From assembly GCA_021773095.1 (NCBI GenBank), contig JAJFKR010000020.1, positions 310,001-374,000 of the forward strand: a stretch of 64,000 nucleotides of DNA. Direction: 5' to 3'. Source of the DNA: Woeseiaceae bacterium. GTDB lineage: Bacteria > Pseudomonadota > Gammaproteobacteria > Steroidobacterales > Woeseiaceae. Positions within the stretch are counted from its first letter, which is position 1. Every line of letters begins with the position of its first letter. The notes beneath the pieces are model-generated. The model ran no database searches, was not told the DNA's origin, and saw only the letters and a program-made list of their open reading frames with translations. The translations under genes and the position numbers were made by a program. Shown piece after piece: positions 29,250 to 37,121 of the stretch.

Positions 29250-30620
29250 TCAGGAAGTACGTGTTCTCTGCAACAGCGCCGTCAGCGTTTGCCTCGCTCT
29301 GCCAAAACCGCCATTACTCATAAAGATGACCTGATCGCCGCCCAGGACTTTTCTCGACATATCAATGACCAGTTGGTCATAGTCCCTGTGCATACTCAAC
29401 TTCGCGCCCAGTGATGACAGCGACGCATCAAAACCATCGCCCATGTCTTCAGGCCGGAACATCCAGATGAGATCCGCATCTTTAAGTGAATCCGCCAGCG
29501 CGTCATTATGCACGCCGAGTTTCATCGTATTGGACCGCGGCTCAATGGCGACGACTACCCGATGCCCTGGATAGCGACGCTTCATTGATGCAATTGTCTT
29601 TTGGATGGCGGTCGGATGATGCGCGAAATCATCGTAAATGGCGATGTCCGAGACCGTCGCGGTTCGTTCCATACGTCTCTTGACACCCTCGAAGCGGGAT
29701 AACGCATCAACGGCGCTCTCGAATGGCACACCGACCGACACGGCCGCCGCGACGGCGGCGATCGCATTTTCGAGATTGTGGTAGCCGCCCATGCGCCAGC
29801 GAGTCTCAGCCGCGGTTCCGGACGGGCTTTGCATGCCGATATGCCGTTCGACTTTGTCGGTGAATTTTGCGATCCAATCCATGTCGCCATCGGTTCCGAT
29901 CGTTTGTACCGGCGTCCAGCAACCCATGTCGAATAATTTTCGCAGGTTCTCGTCCATACCCTTGGTGACGATCGAACCATCACTCGGTACCGTGCGCAAC
30001 AGCTGATGGAATTGCCACAGGATCGCATCCATATCCCTGTAGATATCCGCGTGATCAAACTCAAGATTATTAAGGACCAGCGTTCGCGGCCGATAGTGAA
30101 CGAACTTCGCACGCTTGTCGAAAAAAGCCGTGTCGTATTCATCGGCTTCAACAATGAAGTACTTCGATTTGCCGAATCGGGCGGAGGTACCGAAGTTGAC
30201 CGGAATGCCACCGATCAGGAAACCAGGCTCAAGTCCCGCATCCTCCAGAACCCATGCCAGCATACTGGCCGTCGTCGTCTTGCCGTGCGTGCCGGCGATA
30301 GCGATGACGTGTCGATCGTGGAGCACATTCTCCGCAAGCCATTGCGGTCCCGAGGTATATCGGTGGCCACCGTTCAGCATCGCCTCGACGACTTCGAAGC
30401 CTCGGCTCATCACGTTACCCACGACAACACAGTCCGGATCGACCGCGAGCTGCTCCGCGCCCAGGCCCTCGTAGATTTCAATTCCGAGTTCTTTGAGCTG
30501 GGTGCTCATCGGCGGATAAACGTTGCTATCGCAACCCGTCACTTTGTGGCCCGCCGCGCGGGCAAGCGCGGCGACGCCGCCCATAAATGTTCCACAGATA
30601 CCCAGTAGATGTACGTGCAT
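29250..30620 (-). CDS. mpl: UDP-MurNAc:L-Ala-gamma-D-Glu-meso-DAP ligase
   Basis: Peptidoglycan recycling ligase that attaches recovered tripeptide to UDP-MurNAc in the cytoplasm. At 456 aa it has a UDP-binding N-terminal domain (LLGICGTFMGG) and the Mur ligase ATP motif AGTHGKTTTAS with Lys114. The central domain carries EADEYDTAFFD and the C-terminal domain begins near YDDFAHHPTAI. It differs from MurC by family motifs and by isolation from the mur cluster. It starts 6 nt after a small membrane protein gene on the same strand. Confidence 0.95.
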   Translation of the reverse strand: MHVHLLGICGTFMGGVAALARAAGHKVTGCDSNVYPPMSTQLKELGIEIYEGLGAEQLAVDPDCVVVGNVMSRGFEVVEAMLNGGHRYTSGPQWLAENVLHDRHVIAIAGTHGKTTTASMLAWVLEDAGLEPGFLIGGIPVNFGTSARFGKSKYFIVEADEYDTAFFDKRAKFVHYRPRTLVLNNLEFDHADIYRDMDAILWQFHQLLRTVPSDGSIVTKGMDENLRKLFDMGCWTPVQTIGTDGDMDWIAKFTDKVERHIGMQSPSGTAAETRWRMGGYHNLENAIAAVAAAVSVGVPFESAVDALSRFEGVKRRMERTATVSDIAIYDDFAHHPTAIQKTIASMKRRYPGHRVVVAIEPRSNTMKLGVHNDALADSLKDADLIWMFRPEDMGDGFDASLSSLGAKLSMHRDYDQLVIDMSRKVLGGDQVIFMSNGGFGRARQTLTALLQRTRTS

Positions 30621-30626
30621 GTCGTC

Positions 30627-31154
30627 CTAGGTCACTGGCCCAAGCATTGGCTTGAGTACAGTCAGTAATTGCAGTTGCGCGAACAGCACGGCCAGAGCGA
30701 TCAGAAACCCGATAAGCCATTGCCGTTCTATGGTTCGTGCAATGATATGTCCTTCGACTGGTATCGACCAGAACCAAACCAGCTGCACGGCCCAGGCCGT
30801 CTCTTCTTCCGTCAGCAGCAGAGGAAGTACAAGCTGTCCCCCGGAGAGCGCGATGCTGAATACGATGCTGCAACCGAGAATCGCTGTAAGGCAGCGTAAC
30901 AGACGGGCGCTCTGACCCAATGCGTTAACGACGAGCGCATAAGTACCCAGTCCAACGCACGCCAGGATAAGGTCGACGACAAGACTCGGGCTCTTGTAGG
31001 AATCGATGATCATTACGGAAACAACACCGACCAGAATCCAGATGGCCGTCACGATTACGAACAGTACCGACGAATGCGGTACGTCGTCCGGACCCTTCCG
31101 CAGAAGAATAATCTCAAAGAGTGTCTTGAATAGAGTTAGCACGCTGCGGATCAT
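30627..31154 (-). CDS. Uncharacterised integral membrane protein
   Basis: 175 aa, family not recognised. It has five hydrophobic stretches (about residues 30-50, 60-80, 85-110, 118-138 and 145-165) and a short charged N-terminus. A GGGAGG Shine-Dalgarno lies about 10 nt before the ATG, which supports translation. It is read just before mpl (6-nt gap). It is divergent from rnd with only 19 bp between the start codons, so its promoter must overlap the rnd coding region. No function is proposed. Confidence 0.75.
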   Translation of the reverse strand: MIRSVLTLFKTLFEIILLRKGPDDVPHSSVLFVIVTAIWILVGVVSVMIIDSYKSPSLVVDLILACVGLGTYALVVNALGQSARLLRCLTAILGCSIVFSIALSGGQLVLPLLLTEEETAWAVQLVWFWSIPVEGHIIARTIERQWLIGFLIALAVLFAQLQLLTVLKPMLGPVT

Positions 31155-31173
31155 CGCATGTTAACCTCCCCAA

Positions 31174-32247
31174 ATGCCCGATTACTTGTTCGTCGATCAT
31201 CCCGACAACATCAGCCAGGAACTCAGCGGACACGCCAGACTCGGCGTCGACACCGAATTCATGCGCGAGAAAACCTATTTCGCGCAGCTTTGCCTGATCC
31301 AGATTTCTACACCCGAAAATATTTATTGCGTCGATCCGCTCGTTGCAGCGGGGCAGGCTGAATTCTGGAAGCAACTTCTCGCCGATAGCTGGGTTGTTCA
31401 CTCCGCGCGCCAGGATATCGAGGTTGTCTATCAAACGGCCGGCGCGATGCCGCGCGAGATTTTCGACACGCAGGTCGCTGCCGGGCTTCTCGGGCTGCCC
31501 GCTCAGATGGGTTACGCCGGACTGGTCAAAGAACTGTTTGACGTTGACATGGCCAAGTCGCACACGCGCGCAGACTGGACACGCCGACCACTACCAGATG
31601 CCGTCCTCGACTACGCTGCCGAGGACGTTGAATATCTGCTACCTGCCTATGAGGTTCTCTGCGAGAAGCTGGACGAGAAAGATCGCCTGGATTGGGCGCG
31701 ACAGGATTCTGAATTGTTGCTCGATACCACGCTGTATGACCTGTCGGGTGATCAGGCCGTTGACCGACTCAAGGGTGCTCGCAATTTCCGTGGAGTTAAG
31801 CGAGCCGCTGCTGTTCGCCTCGCCTCTTGGCGCGAAGCAGAGGCTATTCGGCGCGACCGGCCACGGCAATGGATATTCCGCGACAGCGTGTTGCTCAACA
31901 TTGCCTACAATTTGCCCTCATCGGAAAGACAGCTTGCACAAATCGACGGCATGCCGCCCAAGGTACTCGGTCGGGTTGGCAAGCAGTTGCTGGACGCCGT
32001 CAGTGCGTCTCGCGATGACGAAACCGGTTATCGGCCGCCACAGCCGCCCGATGAAGCACAGAAGGCATTGCTTAAGGAGATGCAAGACCAGGTGGCCGAC
32101 TGTGCAGGCGATCTGGATATTGCTGCCGAAATAGTGGCATCAAAACGTGAGCTATCGGCGGTGATTATTTCAGGCACACGCGATTCGCGGGTATTTCAAG
32201 GTTGGCGCAGGAACTTGATCGGCGAACAACTGCTGCAATTATTGTAG
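31174..32247 (+). CDS. rnd: Ribonuclease D
   Basis: 3'-5' exoribonuclease that trims tRNA precursors and other small RNAs. At 357 aa the DEDD exonuclease domain begins with VDTEFMRE (Asp26, Glu28), has the second block QDIEVVYQ and the third YAAEDVEYLLP (DEDDy type). Two HRDC-like helical regions follow. The stop codon TAG (32245-32247) lies inside a REP-like palindrome shared with the convergent adk. Confidence 0.95.
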   Translation: MPDYLFVDHPDNISQELSGHARLGVDTEFMREKTYFAQLCLIQISTPENIYCVDPLVAAGQAEFWKQLLADSWVVHSARQDIEVVYQTAGAMPREIFDTQVAAGLLGLPAQMGYAGLVKELFDVDMAKSHTRADWTRRPLPDAVLDYAAEDVEYLLPAYEVLCEKLDEKDRLDWARQDSELLLDTTLYDLSGDQAVDRLKGARNFRGVKRAAAVRLASWREAEAIRRDRPRQWIFRDSVLLNIAYNLPSSERQLAQIDGMPPKVLGRVGKQLLDAVSASRDDETGYRPPQPPDEAQKALLKEMQDQVADCAGDLDIAAEIVASKRELSAVIISGTRDSRVFQGWRRNLIGEQLLQLL

Positions 32248-32270
32248 GAGCGCGCAGGGCGCGCTCCTAC
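32244..32270. repeat. REP-like palindrome, fully symmetric copy
   Basis: Perfect 12-bp inverted repeat GTAGGAGCGCGC / GCGCGCTCCTAC with the loop AGG, between rnd and adk. It belongs to the same repeat family as 36517-36540 and 62326-62349. It supplies the TAG stop codons of both flanking convergent genes and could act as a bidirectional transcription or exonuclease barrier. Confidence 0.85.
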
Positions 32271-32908
32271 GACAGTGCTTTCAGGAGCCTTGCGTAAACC
32301 TCTTCGACCCGGCCTCCCGCCTCGATCTTGGTCAGCTTGCCACGACTTTGATAAAAGTCGATCAACGGCTCTGTTCTTTCATGATAGACATCCAGGCGAT
32401 GTCCGATCGTTTCTTCATTATCGTCTTCGCGCTGCACCAACTCACCACCCGACTCAGTGCAGGCGTCGAGTTCCTGCTGCGATGAGAAGTACACGTTGAG
32501 AAGTTTGCCAGTCCGCGAACAAGTCCGACGTCCCGTGAGGCGTTTCATGAGAACTTCAAAATCGATATCCAGCAATACGGCTGTGTCGAGCGGCGTACCG
32601 AGTTCGTCCAGCAATTCTTCCAGATCAAGCGCTTGCTGCGTAGTACGGGGGAAGCCATCGAGAATAAATCCGTTCTCAGCGTCAGGCTGTCCCAGGCGCT
32701 CCCTGATAATCCCGAGCACGACCTCGTCAGGGGCCAGGTTCCCGGCTTCAACTACGGCCTTTGCCTGCAGCCCGTACGGCGTGCCCTCGGAAATGGCCTT
32801 GCGCAGCATGTCGCCGGTCGACACCTGCGGAATACTCTTGTCTGCCATCAACTTTTTGGCCTGGGTACCCTTGCCTGATCCGGGTGCGCCCAGCAATACG
32901 ATACGCAT
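32267..32908 (-). CDS. adk: Adenylate kinase
   Basis: Interconverts ATP + AMP and 2 ADP. It is 213 aa. The P-loop is GAPGSGKGTQ (7-16), the AMP site includes DGFPRTTQQA, and the long LID begins TGRRTCSRTG. The LID has Ser, Thr and Cys rather than a complete four-Cys zinc site. It is divergent from the PPi-dependent phosphofructokinase gene and convergent with rnd. Confidence 0.97.
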   Translation of the reverse strand: MRIVLLGAPGSGKGTQAKKLMADKSIPQVSTGDMLRKAISEGTPYGLQAKAVVEAGNLAPDEVVLGIIRERLGQPDAENGFILDGFPRTTQQALDLEELLDELGTPLDTAVLLDIDFEVLMKRLTGRRTCSRTGKLLNVYFSSQQELDACTESGGELVQREDDNEETIGHRLDVYHERTEPLIDFYQSRGKLTKIEAGGRVEEVYARLLKALS

Positions 32909-33040
32909 GTCTTCTATCTCTCAATCACAGAGGTTTCGCCCGACCAGCAACCGGGCGACGTAAGCTACCTAGAAAGGACTTTGAGGTCAATGCAGAGTAT
33001 CCTCTCACGCGTCGAAATCAAGCAACGGGAAACCAGTATC

Positions 33041-34303
33041 ATGTCTGCAAGGAATGCCTTTTATGCCCAGTCGGGCGGTGTTACGGCCGTCATCAACGCG
33101 AGTGCCTGTGGCGTCATCGAAACGGCACGCAAGAATCCAAACAAGATTGCCAACGTCTACGCGGGCCGCAGCGGCATTATTGGTGCATTGACTGAAAACA
33201 TGATCGACACGAATAAGGAAAGCGCGGCAACGATTGCCGCCCTGATGCACACCCCTGGCGGGGCATTCGGGTCCGCCCGCTACAAACTCAAAGGCATCGA
33301 AGAAAATCGTGCTGAGTACGAGCGCCTGATCGAGGTATTCAAAGCCCACGACATCGGTTATTTTTTTTACAACGGTGGAAACGACTCCATGGATACCGCG
33401 CACAAAGTGTCGCAAATCTCCAAATCCATGGGCTATCCGGTCACCTGTCTCGGTATACCGAAAACCGTCGATAATGACCTGCCGGTCACAGATAACTGCC
33501 CGGGTTTCGGCTCCGTTGCAAAGTACGTTGCTGTCTCGACGCAGGAAGCTGCCATGGACGTGCTCTCGATGGCCGAGACGTCGACAAAAGTGTTCATTCT
33601 TGAGGTCATGGGTCGACATGCCGGCTGGATTGCTGCGGCCGGTGGCCTCGCGGGGAAAAATCCGGAAGATGCACCGCACATCATTTTATTTCCGGAGGTT
33701 CCATTCAGGAAACGCGAGTTCTTGAAACGTGTTCGCGAATGCGTAAACCAGTACGGTTATTGCGTCATCGTTGTTAGCGAAGGAGCGCGGTTCGCGAATG
33801 GCAAGTTTCTGGCGGAGGCCGGCACTCGCGATGCCTTTGGCCATGCCCAGCTGGGTGGCGTCGCACCGGTTCTCGCAAATATGGTCCGCGACAACCTGGG
33901 CTATAAGTTTCATTATGCTATTGCCGACTATTTGCAGCGCTCCGCCCGCCACATCGCCTCTGATGTCGATGTGAGACAGGCGTACGCGGTTGGCAAAGCA
34001 GCCGTTCGATATGCCCTGCAGGGCAAGACGGCCGTAATGCCTGTCATCAAGCGGGTCTCGGACAAACCGTATCGCTGGACGATTGAGTCGGCTGCACTCG
34101 GCCGCATTGCCAATAAGGAAAAGATGCTGCCACGCCGTTACATCAGAAGGGACGGCTTCGGGATTACAGCAGCGGGCCGCCGCTATCTGGAGCCGTTGAT
34201 AAAAGGAGAAAATTATCCTCCATATATCAATGGTTTACCGAAGGTCGCCAAGCTCAAAAACAAGCCCGTCAAGCCGCTGACCGGGACAAAATTTGTGGTA
34301 TGA
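33041..34303 (+). CDS. pfp: Pyrophosphate-dependent 6-phosphofructokinase
   Basis: Reversibly phosphorylates fructose 6-phosphate with pyrophosphate. PPi specificity is read from GGNDS (112-116), where ATP enzymes have Gly in place of Asp115, and from the Lys of PKTVDNDLPVTD (Lys141), both marks of the PPi type. The ATG at 33041 gives 420 aa, the usual length; the open frame from 32981 adds a non-conserved leader. It lies 153 nt before a membrane pyrophosphatase gene, which suggests a shared PPi economy. Confidence 0.93.
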   Translation: MSARNAFYAQSGGVTAVINASACGVIETARKNPNKIANVYAGRSGIIGALTENMIDTNKESAATIAALMHTPGGAFGSARYKLKGIEENRAEYERLIEVFKAHDIGYFFYNGGNDSMDTAHKVSQISKSMGYPVTCLGIPKTVDNDLPVTDNCPGFGSVAKYVAVSTQEAAMDVLSMAETSTKVFILEVMGRHAGWIAAAGGLAGKNPEDAPHIILFPEVPFRKREFLKRVRECVNQYGYCVIVVSEGARFANGKFLAEAGTRDAFGHAQLGGVAPVLANMVRDNLGYKFHYAIADYLQRSARHIASDVDVRQAYAVGKAAVRYALQGKTAVMPVIKRVSDKPYRWTIESAALGRIANKEKMLPRRYIRRDGFGITAAGRRYLEPLIKGENYPPYINGLPKVAKLKNKPVKPLTGTKFVV

Positions 34304-34456
34304 TGCGCGGCCCGCTGCGGGCTGGACACAAGTCCGGGAGCGCTCGCAGCAAACAATAACAATGAGTTTTTACTGAATGACGCCCCTCTGCCTGTTCCTC
34401 GAACCGGCGATGGCGGCATCGTTTGATCTTTCAGAACACAGTCAGGAGACAATCTG

Positions 34457-36508
34457 ATGACTAACGAGATGGCCCTTTGGCTCTCGATCGGTGCAGCTGC
34501 ACTCGCAATACTGTTTGGGCTTCTATCCACCCAGTGGATTATCAAACAACCGACTGGCAGCAGCCGAATGCAGGAAATCCAGGCGGCGATTCAGGAAGGC
34601 GCAAATGCCTATATGAATCGCCAATACATGACGATCGGCGCCGTCGGCGTCGTACTGTTCCTGGTCCTCGGGCTGACGCCCGCCATTGGTTGGGCGACCG
34701 CAATTGGATTCGCTATTGGGGCGATTCTTTCCGGACTCGCAGGCTACATAGGCATGTACGTCTCGGTACGCGCCAACGTGCGCACTGCTGAGGCAGCTAC
34801 CAAGGGTGTTAACCCGGCCCTGAATGTCGCATTTCGTGGCGGCGCGATCACGGGTATGCTCGTCGTCGGCCTGGGTCTGCTCGGTGTCGCCGGTTATTAC
34901 CTGGTATTGCTGAAGATGGGGCAAACAGCCGAACACGCGATTCACGCGCTGGTCGGCCTCGCATTCGGCGGATCATTGATCTCTATTTTCGCCCGACTGG
35001 GCGGCGGCATTTTCACCAAGGGTGCTGATGTTGGCGCTGACCTGGTGGGTAAGGTCGAAGCCGGTATTCCGGAAGACGATCCACGCAACCCTGGCGTTAT
35101 CGCAGACAATGTCGGTGACAACGTTGGTGATTGCGCGGGCATGGCTGCTGACCTGTTCGAGACCTACGCGGTCACGATTATCGCCACCATGTTGCTTGGT
35201 GGACTGATCGCCGCCACTTCCGCTTACGGTATGTCAGCTGTTGTCTATCCTTTGGTACTCGGCGCTGTTTCAATCGTCGCATCGATCATCGGTACGTTTT
35301 TCGTTAAGACGTCGGATGGCGGCAAAGTTATGGGGGCACTGTACAAAGGTATGATCGTTGCCGGTGGTCTTGCCGCAGTAGCTTTCTACTTTGTAACTAC
35401 GACAATGTTTGCCGACAGCGCTGTTGCCATGAGCATTTTTTACTCGGCACTGATTGGCCTTGCCCTGACGGCGGCGCTGGTTGTCATCACCGAGTATTAC
35501 ACCAGCACCGAATACGGCCCTGTCAAGACGATCGCTGAAGCGTCACTGACGGGTGACGCCACCAATATCATCGCCGGTCTCGGCATTTCGATGAAAGCAA
35601 CCGCTTTGCCAGTGATCGCCGTTTGCGCGGCCATCTACGGCACTTTTTCGCTGGCGCCGGCTGGCGTCGAACTGGGTGGCCTCTACAACATCGCGATTGC
35701 AGCGACAGCGATGCTGTCGATGACGGGTGTTGTTGTTGCGCTGGACGCCTTTGGTCCGATCACCGATAACGCGGGCGGCATCGCCGAGATGGCGGAGCTG
35801 CCACCGGAAGTTCGCAAGATTACCGATCAGCTTGACGCTGTGGGCAACACCACCAAAGCGGTGACCAAAGGCTACGCCATCGGTTCTGCCGGTCTTGCAG
35901 CACTGGTTCTGTTTGCCGACTACACCCATGCGCTGGACACAGCGGGTCTTGACGCCGTATTCCATCTCGACGACCACATGGTAATCATCGGCCTGTTTAT
36001 CGGCGGCATGGTGCCCTTTCTGTTCGGCGCAATGGCAATGGAAGCGGTCGGCCGCGCTGCAGGCTCAGTCGTTCAGGAAGTGCGCCGTCAGTTCCGCGAG
36101 ATTGAGGGCATCATGGAAGGCACCGGCAAGCCGGACTACAGCCGCGCTGTTGATCTGCTGACCCAGTCTGCGATTAAGGAGATGATTATTCCGTCGCTGC
36201 TGCCGATTCTTGTGCCGCTGGCAGTTGGCCTGTTGCTGGGCGCGAAAGCACTTGGCGGCCTGCTGCTGGGTACAATTATTACCGGTCTGTTCCTGGCGAT
36301 CTCAATGACCGCCGGTGGTGGTGCCTGGGACAATGCCAAGAAATACATCGAAGATGGCAACTGCGGTGGCAAGGGCTCTGATGCCCACAAAGCCGCCGTC
36401 ACGGGTGACACGGTAGGCGATCCGTACAAAGATACGGCCGGCCCGGCAATCAACCCGTTGATCAAGATCATCAACATCGTTGCACTATTAATGGTGCCGC
36501 TACTTTAA
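34457..36508 (+). CDS. hppA: K+-independent proton-translocating pyrophosphatase
   Basis: Membrane-embedded pump that couples PPi hydrolysis (or synthesis) to proton movement. At 683 aa with about 16 helices it has the catalytic signature [13 protein letters not shown] (189-201) and [19 protein letters not shown], and the C-terminal acidic motif [15 protein letters not shown]. Lys467 in GNTTKA and Thr470 mark the K+-independent H+-pumping subfamily (K+-dependent forms have Ala and Gly there). It follows pfp in the same direction. Confidence 0.96.
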   Translation: MTNEMALWLSIGAAALAILFGLLSTQWIIKQPTGSSRMQEIQAAIQEGANAYMNRQYMTIGAVGVVLFLVLGLTPAIGWATAIGFAIGAILSGLAGYIGMYVSVRANVRTAEAATKGVNPALNVAFRGGAITGMLVVGLGLLGVAGYYLVLLKMGQTAEHAIHALVGLAFGGSLISIFARLGGGIFTKGADVGADLVGKVEAGIPEDDPRNPGVIADNVGDNVGDCAGMAADLFETYAVTIIATMLLGGLIAATSAYGMSAVVYPLVLGAVSIVASIIGTFFVKTSDGGKVMGALYKGMIVAGGLAAVAFYFVTTTMFADSAVAMSIFYSALIGLALTAALVVITEYYTSTEYGPVKTIAEASLTGDATNIIAGLGISMKATALPVIAVCAAIYGTFSLAPAGVELGGLYNIAIAATAMLSMTGVVVALDAFGPITDNAGGIAEMAELPPEVRKITDQLDAVGNTTKAVTKGYAIGSAGLAALVLFADYTHALDTAGLDAVFHLDDHMVIIGLFIGGMVPFLFGAMAMEAVGRAAGSVVQEVRRQFREIEGIMEGTGKPDYSRAVDLLTQSAIKEMIIPSLLPILVPLAVGLLLGAKALGGLLLGTIITGLFLAISMTAGGGAWDNAKKYIEDGNCGGKGSDAHKAAVTGDTVGDPYKDTAGPAINPLIKIINIVALLMVPLL

Positions 36509-36516
36509 TAACGATT

Positions 36517-36540
36517 GTAGGAGCGCGCCCCGCGCGCGAC
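36517..36540. repeat. REP-like palindrome copy 2
   Basis: GTAGGAGCGCGC followed by CCC and GCGCGCGAC, 8 bp after the hppA stop. It shares its first 12 bases with the copies at 32244 and 62326. It lies just before the intrinsic terminator at 36556. Confidence 0.8.
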
Positions 36541-36555
36541 CCACTATCCTGAATG

Positions 36556-36591
36556 AAAGGCCGCCGGACGAAATTCCAGCGGCCTTTTTTT
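36556..36591 (+). terminator. Intrinsic terminator after hppA
   Basis: Stem AAAGGCCGC / GCGGCCTTT (9 bp, extended by GG/CC after one mismatch), directly followed by a run of T. A clear rho-independent terminator for hppA; it also lies just before the hotdog-protein gene. Confidence 0.9.
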
Positions 36592-36627
36592 GTCATAACC
36601 GAAACCACTAACAAACGAGACCTCGCG

Positions 36628-37107
36628 TTGAAGCAACCCCCTGTGCTGAGCCTGTGGCGAAAATTCCCCGACAATGCATTTGGCCGCTGGCTGTTTTCGA
36701 AGCTGGTCTGTTTCAAGGCGCCCTACTTTGCTTCGATCCGCCCGGTATTCGACGTGCTCGAACCTGGGCGCGCGATCGCGCATATGAAAAAACGTCGTGC
36801 TGTTACGAACCATATCGGTACCATTCATGCTATCGCCATGGCGAATCTTTGTGAATTTGTCGCCGGCACAGTGACCGAGGTGTCCGTGCCCACCACCATG
36901 CGCTGGATTCCCCGCGGCATGAAAATCGACTATCTCGGCAAGGCAGAAACCAGCGTCAGCGCGACAGCACTTTTGCCGGATATCATTGCGGGAGAAGCAA
37001 GGGACGTAGTCGTGCCAGTCGACCTGACGGACAGACGTGGCCAGATTGTCGTCCACGCCGATATAACGATGTACGTGTCACCGAAACGAAAACCAGCCGT
37101 CGCGTGA
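36628..37107 (+). CDS. DUF4442 hotdog-fold protein (putative thioesterase)
   Basis: About 159 aa, with a single hotdog domain of the DUF4442/YiiD C-terminal type. Conserved features are the early helix (NAFGRWLFSKLVCFKAPY), RRAVTNHIGTIHAIAMANLCEF, and VSVPTTMRWIPRGMKIDYL. Members are presumed acyl-CoA or acyl-ACP thioesterases; the substrate is unknown. TTG at 36628 is chosen as start: the ATG at 36553 lies inside the terminator hairpin of hppA. It is convergent with the GGDEF-EAL gene. Confidence 0.8.
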   Translation: MKQPPVLSLWRKFPDNAFGRWLFSKLVCFKAPYFASIRPVFDVLEPGRAIAHMKKRRAVTNHIGTIHAIAMANLCEFVAGTVTEVSVPTTMRWIPRGMKIDYLGKAETSVSATALLPDIIAGEARDVVVPVDLTDRRGQIVVHADITMYVSPKRKPAVA

Positions 37108-37121
37108 GTTCCGACGAATAC

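Noticed and set aside
29582..30211. 209-aa alternative-frame ORF within mpl
   Set aside because: Shifted-frame shadow; Mur ligase motifs are all in the mpl frame.
31343..32134. 263-aa alternative-frame ORF within rnd
   Set aside because: Same-strand shadow of RNase D, rich in Arg/Ser/Pro as expected of a shifted frame; the rnd frame carries all catalytic motifs.
36553..36627. ATG at 36553 as start of the DUF4442 protein
   Set aside because: It falls inside the hppA terminator hairpin; the hotdog domain begins after TTG 36628.
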